From Pomacea canaliculata (lineage: Eukaryota; Mollusca; Gastropoda; Architaenioglossa; Ampullariidae), in the NCBI RefSeq assembly GCF_003073045.1, contig NC_037592.1, positions 10,940,007 to 11,004,006 on the forward strand: DNA of 64,000 nucleotides, written 5' to 3'. Of this stretch, positions 23,101-36,300 are shown piece after piece (positions within the stretch are counted from its first letter, which is position 1; each line of letters opens with the position of its first letter). Below the pieces are notes generated by a model. The model saw only the letters and a list, made by a program, of their open reading frames with translations. It ran no database searches and was not told the origin of the DNA. A program made the position numbers and the translations under genes.

Positions 23101-26100
23101 TATGGATTGTACATTTTGGGAATAAGGCCAACACTTGCCTTATGTCACATCTCCCTTTCTTTAAAATGGACATTGTTTCAATATAACTTAATTAACATTA
23201 ATTTTAATATTCTTGAATTTCCTATTCAAGTCTTTGTGCGTTTGATTCGAGTCAATCATTTACAAGTCAAGTCTCTGTGGGATCTTGATGGTGCGACCAC
23301 TCTTGGTAGTCTTGACAGGCTGATCTGGAGGAGCGATGACTTTGGACGCTGGCACCTTCCTGGCTGCGGCTCCTGGACATGGCTCTGGATTGGTAACAGG
23401 AATGTCTGGATCATCTGAGTGTGTATCAGACAAGGGGTCGAGATCCTCTTCGGACTTTGGGTTTGTTGGAATAAGGGACGACAGAGTCTTTGGGATAGGT
23501 CTGGGAGTCTCGGGATTGGAATCTCTGGGAATCAAGAGACGGCGGTTGCGTCGTTGGCGACCGTAGGGAGTCTCTACCTCATATGATCTGTTGGGCAGAG
23601 ACTTGATGATTGTCCCTGGTGTCTGGGTTGGCTTCACCCAAACTGGCTGACCTGGTTCCAACTCAGCGGCTGGTCTGGCACGGTGTGCTCTGTCGAAGTT
23701 CTGTTTATTTTTCATCTTCTGCATCTCGTCTTTCTTCTGAAAGTCCTTCCTTTCTTTTTCCTTTTTCTCGGAAAACTGAGATGGTATTGTGGGGACCATG
23801 GTGCGTAGTCTTCTCCCAAACAACAGTTCTGCTGGACTGAGACCTTGCTGAAGTGGCGTAGCGCGATATGTGAGAATCGCTAAATAAGGATCATCTGCCT
23901 TCTTCAGGATTGATTTCACAGTTTGAACGGCGCGTTCGGCTTCGCCATTCGCTTGTGGATAGTACGGGCTGCTTGTTGTGTGAGTGAACTCGTACTGTTG
24001 AGCGAACGTTTGGAACTGCTTGCTGGAGAACTGCGGGCCGTTGTCTGAGATGACGATTTGTGGAATTCCATGGCGGGAAAAAATGCTCTTAACATGGTTG
24101 ATGACTGTTTCCGCCGAAGTATTCTTCAAGTGTGCCAACTCAATATAACGTGAATAATAGTCCACCACCAGTAAGTACTGTTCTTTTTTCAGTTCAAAGA
24201 TGTCCATGCCAACTTTCTGCCAAGGGAATGCTGGTGTGACAGAGGGAATGAGTGGCTCAGGGGGATTTGGCCTCTCCTTGATGCAAATTGTGCACCTCTG
24301 TACCATGGACTCTATCTGCTGAGAAAGCTTTGGCCACCAAACGCTCTCTCTGGCCAAGGCACGACATTTTACGATGCCTTGATGTCCAATGTGAAGTCTG
24401 TGGAGAATGTCTGTTCTCAGTACTTCAGGGATGATCAGTCTTGATCTGTAAAGAAGAAGTCCATCATGTTCTGTGACTTCTGAACGTACTGTCCAAAACG
24501 TTTTCAGTTCTTCATGTTCTGGACTAGAACGTGGCCATCCATTGTGGAGATAATACAGCACTGTCTTACAAACAGTATCTCTTGCAGTCTCTTTCTTGAT
24601 TTCTTCGATGCGTTTTTCACTGGCTGGCAAGCTCTGAATCACTTGCTTGATGAAGATCTCTTCTTCTTCACTTCTCTCATCTTTCTGAGTGTTTCTTACT
24701 GGGGCTCGTGAGAGTGTGTCAGCAGTCACGAGATTCTTGCCTTTTGTGTAGACAATGTTGTACTTGAACCTCATCAGGCGCATCCGGAATCTCTGAATTC
24801 TCGGAGGTAGATCTTCAAGGTTCTTTGTTTTCAGTAGAGCCAATAATGGCTTATGGTCAGTTTCGATTGTCAGATCACGAAGTCCTGTGATGTAGTCACA
24901 GAACTTTTCACACGCCCAAGTCACTGCGAGTGCTTCACGCTCAACTTGCGCGTACCTGCGCTCAGTTTCCGTCATACTTCTTGATGCGTAGAAAACTGGC
25001 TTGAGGTGACCATCTGACTGTTTCTGAAGTAATACTGCACCGAGACCGAAAGATGAAGCATCTGTTGAGACGACGGTCGTTTTGTCAGTACCATAGTGTG
25101 CCAACACTGGAGCTTCAGTCAGCTGTTTCTTAATCTTCTCAAACGAGGTTTCTTGAGCAGTGTCCCAACACCACTCTATGTTTTTCTTGAGCAGGTCACG
25201 TAGCGGTTTGCTGTCGTTTGCGAGGTTAGGGCCTGCAAACTTCGCAACGTGGTTAACCATTCCTAACAATCTTCTGAGATCAGAAATGTTCTCTGGCTTG
25301 GGAAAATTCTTCACAGCAGACAGTTTCTCTGGGTCGATGGCGATCCATCTTTCGAGATGATGTGCCCGAGAAAGGATATCTTCTCTTTGGCAAACTGGCA
25401 CTTCTCGTCGTTCAGGGTAATGCCCGCTTCTTGAAGCGTCGACATCACTTTCTTCAAGTAACGATCATGTTCTTGCTTGTTCTTACCGAAAATGAGCAGG
25501 TCGTCAATGTCACAAATCACATTTTCATGGTTCGCCAGAAGTTGAGACATTCGTCGTTGAAATACTTCTGGCCCTGAACTTATCCCGAAGGGTAAGCGTG
25601 TATAACAGTACCTTCCAAAAGGTGTGATGAAGGTTGTTAACTCCTGACTTCCTTCATCCAGTGGAAGTTGATGGAAACCCTTTTTGCAATCAAGCTTTGT
25701 GAACATTTTTGCTCCTGACAGCTGGGCTAACAGTTCATCTGTTGACGGTAACGGGTAGTTCTCTCTGCGAACTGCTTCATTTAGTTTGCTCAGATCGACG
25801 CAGATTCTGACTCTCTCGTCGCTCTTGGGCACCACTACTATTGGGGCGCACCAATCACTGGGCTTGGTGACTGTGCGAATCACTCCCTGTTCTTCAAGTT
25901 GATCCAATTCTGCCTTGACTTTCTGTTTCAAGGGCAAAGGTAAGCGTCTTGGAGCTGCTACTGCATATGGAACAGCTTGTTCTTTCAGACGAATCTTGTA
26001 AGGATCTTGTAGACTTCCTAGTCCTCTGAAGAGTTTTGGGAATTCTTCCTTGTACTGTTTTTCGTGGTCTTCTATAACTGTGTTGATTCTCTCAATCAAC

Positions 26101-29100
26101 TTCAACGCTGTAATGGCTGGTCGACCTAGCAATGGTTCTTCAAGTGTTTTTACGACATACACATCTTGCAGTGAAGAGACATTCTTGTATGTCAGTTTTG
26201 CCTTGAACATGCCTTCCACAGCTATTTCAACACGACCTGGACCATACAGTTTCTTGCGCACTTTCTGCAATGGTCGCTTGGCTGCTGGAACTGCGGTCTG
26301 AGGTACGACGGTAACATCAGCTCCGGTGTCAAGCTTAAATACATTCTCTGTGTCTTCCATCAGGAGACTGACTTTCCAAGGATCTGTGTCACACTGCCCA
26401 CAATCATACCCATGTAAGCTTCTTCGTCTCTTCTTCCTCTTCCACTGTGTGAATCTTAGAAGAACCTGAAGAGCGACAGACTGCAGCGTAGTGACCAATC
26501 TTGGAACATTTTCTGCATTTAGCGTTCTTTGCAGGACAACCATCTCTGTTGTGGGAACCTTTTCCGCATCGAGAGCATGGCTTAGTCTCTGGTTTTCCCC
26601 GAAGACCTGGCTTCGTACCGCAACGAATTTTTCGCTGACCTTTCTGAATCTTGTTGATGTTTTCTCAACTGTATTCTCGCTGTTGCTTGCCAAACATCGA
26701 GTGTGCTTGAGTCTTGGACGTCTCATGAGCTCTGCAAATTTCTATTGCTTCTGGAAGCTTGAGTGTTTCTTCTGCAACAATTTTTCACGCATAGTGTCAT
26801 CTTGAACACCGATCACAAGTCTGTCACGAATCATGCGGTCAACATCCTTGAAATCACATGATTTTGCTAACTTGCGTAAAACTGTGACGTAAGTATCAAC
26901 TGACTCATCCTTGTTTTGGTTTCGGCTATGAAACTTGTAGCTCTCATACACTTCATGTGTGCTACCCAAACAAAAGTCGTTGAACTTGTCGATGACAGTC
27001 TCGATATCTTTGTCGTTCTCCCCTTCTGCAAAGGATAATCCTTCATAGATTTCTTGTGCGTCCTCACCAATGCAAGCTAATAGAACTGCACAACGATAAG
27101 CTGAATCTTCTTTATCAAGGCGCGTAGCTACCTCATAGTTCTGCCACTGACGAATAAATTTTTTCCAATTTACTTCAATGTTAGAAGACAAATCCAGCTT
27201 TGAGGGAATCGGAACGTTTGCAGTGAAGTGTTGTCTCTGATGTGTCTCCGCCATCTTGCGAGAAATTTCACTTTGCGAACGTACGACGCAATATTTCAAA
27301 ATGAGAAAAACGTGCCCACCTGAAAGTTTCTGGAGAAATCACACAGCTAGCACTTTGCTGCTCACTTCTGACACCATGTTGTGTTATTGGTTTGTGGGTA
27401 TTAGAGGTGGCACTCATTAAACTGTCCAGTTAGAAAACACACAAGAGACAGCTTCATGTCGGCTCCCGCCCAAGTATATTTAAATCTCTTAACCAGAACT
27501 AAACCTTTTATGGATTGTACATTTTGGGAATAAGGCCAACACTTGCCTTATGTCACAGCTGATAAGCTAAATGTTTTGTGAGACGCTGAAAGGCAAAGTT
27601 CGAAATAAAGATCTTGGTGTAGGTGCACCGTACACTGTTGCCGTTTTGGGCGGCGCCGGGATGCGAAGGGAGGCATGGAGACGGGGTGAGGAAACAATGA
27701 GGGAGGAACATTAAGTCTTTTACTTACGTGTTATTCACCCGTTCGTCTGTTCTCCCAAAGTCCGCAATGAACTGGGGTCTGGCGCACAGCACACTGCGAT
27801 AGCTGAAAGCTTGACGACTACGGCTTAGCAGTCAGCTAAATGTTGGTTAAATACAGCAAGTCCTTACTTAACATCGTCGAAAGGTTCTTGAAATGCGTGA
27901 CTTTAAGCGAAATTATATAAAACAAAAATAGTTTTACCATAAGCTAACTGACACATGGTTTGTTTATGATCACAAAAATATTATCAAACTTATAAAGACC
28001 CAAAACATGCTTTCCAAACCAGAACACCAGAGAAAAACCCATGCAGACATAGGGACAACATGCAAACACCACAAACAATTTTCTGTCGTCAGTTATAGCG
28101 AAACGATGTCAGGTGAAGACCTAAGGGTTAGTCCTGCAGCTACTTCTCCTGGTGATGTACCCTGCACACGACCCCAGAAGACTACAAGACCTTGCTGAGA
28201 TAAACATTATGTTCTACGCCGCTGATGTCAATATTGGAATCGTGTCGTGACTTGGCGTGCCCAGGCATGCAGGCGCTGTCGGGTCGCCGGAACACGTCAG
28301 CACACAAACCACTATCGATCTTCTCAACAACAAAAAAAGCAATAAAAGTAAAAAAAATAAGGGCTTCGACTCAAGCCAGGATCCCAACGGGGCGTTGTCA
28401 TGTCCGTGCGCATGTGCGTGCGGCTGTGACGTTGTCACGACTCTGCTGGTAGTAGTTTCAGGACAAAGCGAGCCAGGGTCGAGTTTATGAGGTTGTGGAA
28501 ATAAAAGACGTTTTGCTCTGCTGCTTTTAGACATGTTTTATGTCAATGAAGTCGTTGAAAAAGTTGGATCCATTACAGAATTCTACGTCAGTATTTTAAA
28601 ATAAATACGTCCACGATGGTTAATCAAACCTTTACTTTTTAACTTCTACCTCGAGCATCCCACAGGTATTGCCGACTTCGGTGTAGTGTTTTGCTTTTGA
28701 AAGATAATTTACAGGAAGTGGGAGTGGTAGCTTTAAATGTAATGGTTATTATAGTAAGTTGAAAGGCTAAGGTTTCGTCTATTTTATTAAAGAGATGCAT
28801 GGACTTTGTAGCCCTCTTGTCCAGAAACAAAATTTACCGACTTAACGGCGTTTAGATCTTGCTAATTAACCGAGATTAACAGCTCAGCACAAAAAAAAAA
28901 TCAAAACATATTTTAGTGTAGAACAGAAGATGTTAACGTAGTTAAGAAACTACAATAGCCAATGCTTTTTCCCCCACAAGTACTATGTCAACAAATAACA
29001 TTTTCGCTTGTTTTATTAGTGCGTGAATGGTTACAGGGTTGCTTAATTATTTCATTATTGTTTATGCGACTGGACGAGTGACTGTGAACCGGAAAAGGGC

Positions 29101-31783
29101 GCAGTATATTACAACTGGATCGATGGTCGTTACGTGTAGAGGCTGTCTCCATCACGTGTTTGGATGCCATCTTTCTCCTGTCTGGAGAGGGGTCTGAAAG
29201 AGGTAACTCGCGCAAGAAGTATTGATACCACTTCCGGTACTTCTGTGGTGCAGGCGTACCGCCAGGGACTGTACGGGGCCAGCTACGTGTGGATACTCCC
29301 GGGGTGGGCCGGCAATCTCTGGTGGACGACCAACCCTGACACGACTTACACCTGCACTCCGGCAGAGCTTCAGGTGAGGCGTTGTTTTAGGACAAATCTG
29401 AGACTATATTCCAGAAAGCTTAGTTATTAATAATTTAAAATCTCGACCTCTTGTTTAAATTATCCAGACAATTTTATTAATTTTTTTATATCTTTACAGA
29501 CAGCGCAAGATGGCCATTTCAGTGTCAACTATGTTTCATACACATCAGACAATGCCACTGTGCTTGGAATGGTAGGTATCTAGCGAAAAAAAAATTTTTG
29601 AATAAAGATGCTCCTCTCGGTGTTTTTCTCCCCTTTCTTTCCTTCTATTTGTTCAAGAGAAAGCGAGGATACCGTAATGATTTTTCGGTAGCGTGAAATT
29701 AACAAAGATGAGGTTAAGTAAGCATCTTTTTCTAGTTTTGAATACGCACGCAATGAACAGGAAAACATACATTATATTCATAACCTGCCAAATGACGAGC
29801 GGTGATCGAGCGGTGAATGCAGTACTCAAGCTTAGAAGGTCACGTCATTCAGGTGTCCCAGCCAACCCCTGTATTCTACATATACAGTACAACATCGTGT
29901 TTTCTTTTGTTTTTCACGTAAAGGTCTAAAAATAAACTCGATTACCTTTTACTCCTAAAAAAATAGGTGCGCCCTTAGGACGCGGTGCAAAACAGCTTGA
30001 TGTAGGTCGTGGAACTAGAGTGCGGAAAAGGAATGGACAGAATTAATTTGGAAATTGTTTTCGTAAATCAATTTTTGAGGGAGAGAGGGATGGGGAGGTT
30101 GGAGAATCTGTAGGGATTTTGTTTTGTTTTGTTTTATTTTTGTTTTTGTTTTTTTTTTTGTTTAGTTTTTTTTTTTTTTTTGGGGGGGGGTCAGTACGTG
30201 CAGCTTACAATATACACACATTTTCGTATGTACAAAAACACAACCTTGCACAAAGCAACTCAGATGAGATACTCCAAATATAGAAACAAGACTACTACTA
30301 GCAATAATTATAGATAAAAGGTCCAGTAAAACAGTTCACCGCGCCGTATGATGGAAGAAAAGCATTCTAAAAGCCAGGACTTGTTGGACGATGAGTTATT
30401 CCGTAGCAACAGAGACTTAAAGCAGTTTTGCAATTAGACAATAGGACAAATTAATCACGTTACGAGAAATTAGACATAAGACTAGACACTTACATAAAGT
30501 TCGTGTGGAAAAATTGACCGATTAGATTAACATGAGACAAACAGATGCAGTCCTTAAAATGGTTAAACGCTGACTCAGATACAAAGATAAAACAGAGATA
30601 TCTAGAAGCTCTTGTTCAACGCCAACTTAAATCATAATTATATTATTAAATTTCAAAACGAAATGTTTTGGTCACAATTTCAAAGGTCGTGAGAAATGCT
30701 TTGTTGCTTGTAGACATGTTTTTACCTGAGTGACGCTTTTGAAGGAAAGCTTAATCTATTAAAAACTCTGAATTCTCCGTCAGTATTTTAAAATAAATGC
30801 GTCCATGATGGTTAATCAAACCTTTACCTTTAGTTTTAGTGCCTCGATGAAGTTCAAATCTTGGGGAATTCTTTTTCCCTTGGGTTCTGGAGATGTGTTC
30901 CTAGAAACACCACCACACACAGAAAGAGGTCAAAACAGTAATGTCTTATTTGTTCACACCTGCGCCTAATATACGGTCTCAGCTCCCCCATTGGCTGAAG
31001 CCTTGATGAAGTCAACACATCCACATAATCCTCACGACTATACTGTCGACCTCTTTCTGAGCATGTGTGTTTGTAGACGAGTATCTCGAGAAAAGGCAGT
31101 CGCAAAAAGTTTTAGGAAGAGATATCTTGCACGGAGCTTTATCTAGTTATCAGATAAAAATACTGCTCCCCACTGGACCTTTAAATCTAATTCGTGGTAA
31201 ATTTCTTTATTTGCTCTTTAGCTTGTTTGCTTGTTTCTTTGAGGAGGGGGGGGTCTTTTTCATTTTCGATCTTTTGTTTAATTGTTCGTTTTGTACTCTT
31301 TGTTCGTTGTTTGTGATTGTTTGGACATTGTTAACGTTCCGGAGTAAAAGAACTTGACTGCACATGCGCAGACGGTTCAAGAGTTCCACACACGTATGGG
31401 CTCCTTAGTCAGCGAATACTCGGCCTACGCTTTTGATGCTGTGCTGAGCATCGCCCACGTGCTGCACGCGGCCAGCGTCACGAGGGGACTGGACCTGGCC
31501 GCCTTTGACTACGAAAACGCCACTTACTCCAAGGTGTTTGTGGAAGAGATGCGAAAGCTGGACATCACTGGTATCTCGGTACGAAATCTGCAATTATACT
31601 ATAGGGTGCTGTAGCCTGGAGTCATACTCATGAAACAGGTGACTGATGATGAGGACTTCTATAGCGCCTTTCTCCACATCAAGGCGGGCTCAAGGCGCTT
31701 TACAAAAACACTACTAACACACATACATGATAATAATGTGCCAAAGAGCACATGGTGATCAGTTCTGCAACTGAGGATTTTTA

Positions 31784-31823
<40 letters not shown>

Positions 31824-33320
31824 GAACACGAAATTAGTTTTTAAATTCGTCTCCTTTAACATTTATTTATAGCAAAAAAGCGTCCCAGAGAGCATGAGTG
31901 CTGCATGTGTGACCGGAGGCCTCAGTATATTTGAAAGTTCCATCTTATGTAGTATTACGTACATATCAACACCTGATGTCTGTGTCCGATCGTGCTGCAT
32001 GTGTTCGTTGATCAAACATCGAAATTATTTCCCTTCTCCCTTGCAGGGCCCAGTGGGATATGACGACAGCGGCAACAGAATAGGCATATCCGTTCTCGAG
32101 CAATCCCAAGGTGAGCCCCTGTAGGTTGCCACGACAACATTAGGTCTGTGTGAAGAGTGAGACAGCGTCTGTTTAGAAACAGGCAACAGCTGCCTGATCC
32201 CAGACATCGGACGTAACCCGGGGTTGTCACGCCGAACGTTGCAGACAAAGATTGTTTCTAGCACAGGAGAGTTCCACAAGAAAATGCGTACGAACAGGGG
32301 ACGTGACGCTGCTTGCAATGTCGGCTTTGAGCGATGTTTGACGAGCTCTCGTTCAGTTTGTTTGGTTTGCGTGGAATCTTTCCAGCAGAATAATAGCCCC
32401 TCCCACCGTGTTAAGACTGTTATAGTTCACTGTTTTTCTCTCTCTGCTTTGTCAAAACCATTAGCATGATATCATTTTAGTTCTTGGTTACGTTTAATTC
32501 CTCTCGAGGTGAGAAAAATTGTGGATCTGAAGTAATGGTTTACCAGTCTGGACTATGTACAAATTCTTTTTATGTTCAAGTATTTTAAAGTGTTTATTAA
32601 CTATAAAGCTCTTTTTTAAACAGCAGTAAACCTTAAATATATTTTATCTCTAAGCACTTAGGAGCTTTGATGTTTTGCTGAAGGCAGTTTTCTTTGGTGT
32701 CATTTTAAGATACCGATTTCCAAAATATTAACGAAATATCGGCTTAATTATTGTACTGCGAGCTTTTAAACATTGTAGTTCTCGCCTAGGGTTTAGAAAA
32801 AGACCGAAAGTCGTTTCCCAAAGTGGTCCTAAAATTGGCCGGCTCAGTTGGCAATGCTTCATTAGCAGGAACTCAAAGCTTTCTAATTAGTCGCGGACAC
32901 CAGAGATGATAGAAATTCGATCAATCCACCAGTTTTTTTTAACAAAAATTACTTCAAAACTCACAACTGTAACAACTAAATATTTATTGCTGTGTTTCGT
33001 TAACTTGCCAGCAAACTTGGCGTTTAATGTCAGTCATGGTTGTTTTCATGTGTAAGCCTTGAAACAATACACTGTAAATTGTTTTAGCAGAGGATATATA
33101 GTAAACTAGCTGGATTTTTCATTATTTTTTATCTTTCCTGCTCGTAGTAAATGTAAATGCCAACTGTTTTAGGCCACCTAATCTTATGATCAGCTTTTAT
33201 TTTATCAACTTTGATCCTTCTGCACGCTTTGATTTCCAAAGTGTTTGTAGTTGGTTGCGAAGATAGACGCCGGGGTCACGGACGAGTGCACCCGCCTAGT
33301 GAGACAAATACATGTAGATG
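11138..33320 (+). CDS. Receptor exons 1-10: signal peptide and Venus flytrap domain
   Basis: Exons: 11138-11389, 16388-16525, 17303-17479, 18749-18850, 19554-19619, 29254-29373, 29500-29571, 31372-31578, 32047-32110, 33251-33320. Exon 1 carries the signal peptide, then [20 protein letters not shown] and ILPGYELIL, the first strand-helix unit of lobe 1. Exon 3 has the lobe hinge [10 protein letters not shown]. Exon 5 has RIIMGHFF and ARKVFCE. Exon 6 has [12 protein letters not shown]. Exon 8 has the second-lobe helix [19 protein letters not shown]-glycosylation sequons occur at NET, NAT and NAT. Intron 4 begins AAG/GCAAGT; the alternative GT a few bases on would lead to a stop, so the GC donor is preferred. 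The 5' end of exon 10 is uncertain: exon 9 ends in phase 1, while the best exon 10 acceptor is phase 0. Confidence 0.85.
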
Positions 33321-36300
33321 GTATAGTAACAGTAATAAGGGCAGACCGGACTGTTTTCAAGATGAATATTTGAGATAGTTCCTGAGGTAAATGTGAAAGG
33401 TTTACACTGTTACCGTGCTAATTTTATAAGTGCATGAGATAGTTTACCTGTTTGTGCGTTAATTCAAGTACTTGCACAGGGGGAGTCCGAGTTCAAGTTG
33501 CCGAAACAAATCTCTCAAGTCCAGCTTTGATCACGGGCCAACTTTGCATCAATACTCTGGAAGGGTATGTACATAAATCTTAAATATAGATGTTGTATGT
33601 TTGCTGGATGAAGTATATAATTATTAATACATAGTTGTATGAGTGAATGGTATAGACAAAACAATCCCAGACAAATTTTGGAAAGATCTTAGCACTCGCA
33701 TGAATATAAATTTTTTTTTAATTAATTCAGATTTATTGAAAACCAGGTTTTTTGTCAGATTCTGCCTGTCTGGTATCATTACCTCGATGATGATGTGTAA
33801 CAGGTGGGAGGATACCGCATGACAGGAAGGCCAGAAGCCCATTACCTGTGTACCTGCCGAGGGCGGCGTTCATCTCCATGACAGTGATCTCATTTTGCGG
33901 CTTCCTAATAGCCCTCACTTTTGCCGCCATCAACTTCAAACATCGACATCTCAAGTAAGTCTGATTTCGAAGAAATAATTTTCTCTTTTGGGTAACGTTT
34001 TAAAAATGACACCCACTCGACGGAAAAAGCCACAAGAAAATGAATGCTCTATACACGTGACCACCACTATTATTGTTGCGAAATTGTAATAAGCAGATAA
34101 GTTTGAAAGTGGCAGCCATACCTTGAGTGTCTCACTCTCACTATACCCCCAGTCTTTGACTCTCGCTCTATTTTATTCCCAGTGTTTGACTCTCGCTCAA
34201 CCAATTTATTCTCAGGGTGATCAAGCTGTCATCGCCAACCATCAACAACTGGATCGCGGTGGGCTGCGCCCTTGGCTACTTGTCCGTCGTGCTGAACGGC
34301 CTCGATGGCCGCTTACTGACACCGCAGTCCGTCAGCGTCATGTGCAGCGTGAGTTGCTGTAGCGAATCCCTAACCCACCTTCAGATTCCTGCTGATTCCT
34401 GGTTGGCTCTTGCCTGACATTTGTTCTTGTTGATCTTCTGTGTTGAGTCCACTTGACCTTTGTCTTCGTTGTTGTTGATCTTATGTGTTGGATCTTTCCT
34501 GTATTTTCGATTTTCATGCTAATTTATATTAGGTTCTAGCTTAGCGCTTGTTCTTGCTGACCTTGTATGCTGGCTCTTCACTGTCCCTTGTCCTTACTGA
34601 TCTGGCTCTCGTCTGCTACTTAGTTTTTTTTCATCCAAAATTGTGGACTTGCTTTTGAAATCCTGTTTACGTGTGTTGTAGGCCAGACTGGCCACCCTCA
34701 GTGTGGCCTACACCTTGGCCTTCGGTGCAATGTTTAGCAAGACATGGCGCGTCCATCGAATCATGACCAACAAGAAACTGGACAAAATTGTAAGCTTGCG
34801 ACGTCAGAACTCTGTGTATTTATAGGTTTATTTGTTAGTTGAAGGAAGAGAAAGAAAGAGTATGATATATGTGGCGTTCACGTGTGTGTGTGCTATAGCT
34901 GACAGCTTACAGTTTTTCTTGATGCATCATTTTTGTTTATTATTTTTAATACAAAGAGAGCTCAAAACTCATGTTGACTTGCTGATGATCTTTGCGTGCA
35001 GAAGGTGAAGGACCTTCACCTCCTGGCTTGGCTAATTGTGCTTGTAACCCTTGACCTTTTCTTCCTTGTCCTGTGGAACATCATAAACCCTCTGCGCAGA
35101 GACACGAAGCCTCTAGAGGTGCAGGTATGTGGAACTTCCCATGCTGACAATCGTGTAGCATACCGACATGGCCAACAGGGGTACACAACGAGTCGATAAA
35201 ATAGAAGGAATCTCCATTTGCACAAATGTTTTCAAATAATGGGTTAATTGGGCTAGAAAGAACTACAAGGTACTATTTCTCCAGATGTATATGCCTCTTC
35301 AGGTCGCAAAATACAAGCCTTTGAAAATAGTTTCCACCTGAGATCTGGAAAGAGGCTAAGGTCTTATTTCCCATGTCGTCACAAAGGTAAGCTTATTTCC
35401 TAGCATGTGCTCTACTTCTTTTATTGGCTTCTGGTCTTCAACGAGAGGATGCTAGACTTAGTCAGTCCCTTAGTTAAAGGGAATATAACGATGGCAGTGC
35501 TACGTCTTCCAGCTGCTTGGTCTTGATATTTGTTTCCCCTGTGACAAACTGGTAGACATAACGGACGTTCATCTTGATGTTCGTTCCCTATAAACTGAGA
35601 TTCACGATGCACATTCATCTTTAATTTGCAGACTGATCCAGAAGATCCCGACCACCTCTATCTGCCGTACCTCGAAATTTGCGTCTGTCAGCATAAAGGT
35701 ATCAATGAATATTTATCTGGGCCATGCTTGTGTGTGTGTATGTGCTCGAGCGAGCAGTTTTGGCCGTTTGTATTGTTAGTTCTTTTTATTAATTTGTGCT
35801 CTGTGTTGCCAAAGATTTGTACGTTTAATGAGTTTGCTGTCACCAGAGTATTGGGTGGGAGCACTGCTGGTGTACAAGGGCCTTTTGCTTCTGTTTGGCA
35901 TCTTCCTGGCCTGGGAGACGCGGGGTATCAAAGTGCAAGCGCTCAACGACAGTCGGTAGGGAGTGTGTGTGTTGGCGGGTGGGTGCGTGAGAGAGAGACA
36001 AAAAAGAGAATAAGGGCCTTTGAGTCCATTCAAAAATTAGCATCAAATATATTACAGGGGAAATATATGAAAGAGAGTGCGTGTGTAAGCGCGCGCATGT
36101 ATGTGTGCACATCAGTGATAGTATTATTCCTTGATATGTTCTGACCTTTTGCATGCTGCAGTTACATCGGGTTGTGTGTCTACAATGTAGCTGTGCTCTG
36201 TGTTGTTGGCGTGCCCGTCAATTTCCTCATCAACGATGAAAATCACATGGGTAGTTACCTCATCACCTCAGCTTTCATTATTCTTGCGGTCTCAATAACC

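Larger units (their letters stand above)
22969..27557 (-). mobile_element. Gypsy-type (Metaviridae) LTR retrotransposon, 4589 bp
   Basis: A young fossil LTR element inserted in receptor intron 5, antisense to the gene. It is bounded by two 181-bp LTRs (TG...CA) and a 5-bp target duplication gctga on each side. In element order (minus strand): 5' LTR 27557-27377; primer-binding site just inside, reading TGGTGTCAGAAGTGAG, compatible with a tRNA-Leu type primer; gag; a protease with [10 protein letters not shown]; reverse transcriptase with [24 protein letters not shown] and a DIDDLL active-site box; RNase H with [15 protein letters not shown]; integrase with its HHCC and DDE regions; a polypurine tract AAAGAAAGGGAGA; 3' LTR 23149-22969. 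Order protease-RT-RNase H-integrase places it in the gypsy group. It looks whole or nearly so, with about two interruptions of the long reading frames. The two LTRs read as identical, so the insertion is very recent. Confidence 0.96.
19620..29253 (+). other. Receptor intron 5 (9.6 kb), rich in insertions
   Basis: The largest intron of the gene. In order it holds an unidentified minus-strand coding-like fragment (20882-21084), a DUF4371/hAT relic (21940-22620), the LTR element (22969-27557) and one copy of a short dispersed repeat (28577-28635). Bases 27558-28576 and 28636-29253 show nothing recognisable apart from simple sequence. Confidence 0.7.

Noticed and set aside
33481-33583. Extra receptor exon between exons 10 and 11 ([13 protein letters not shown] frame)
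   Set aside because: It has acceptor and donor-like sites, but entry phase 1 and exit phase 2 do not fit the neighbours, while exon 10 joins exon 11 directly in phase and aligns with GABBR2.
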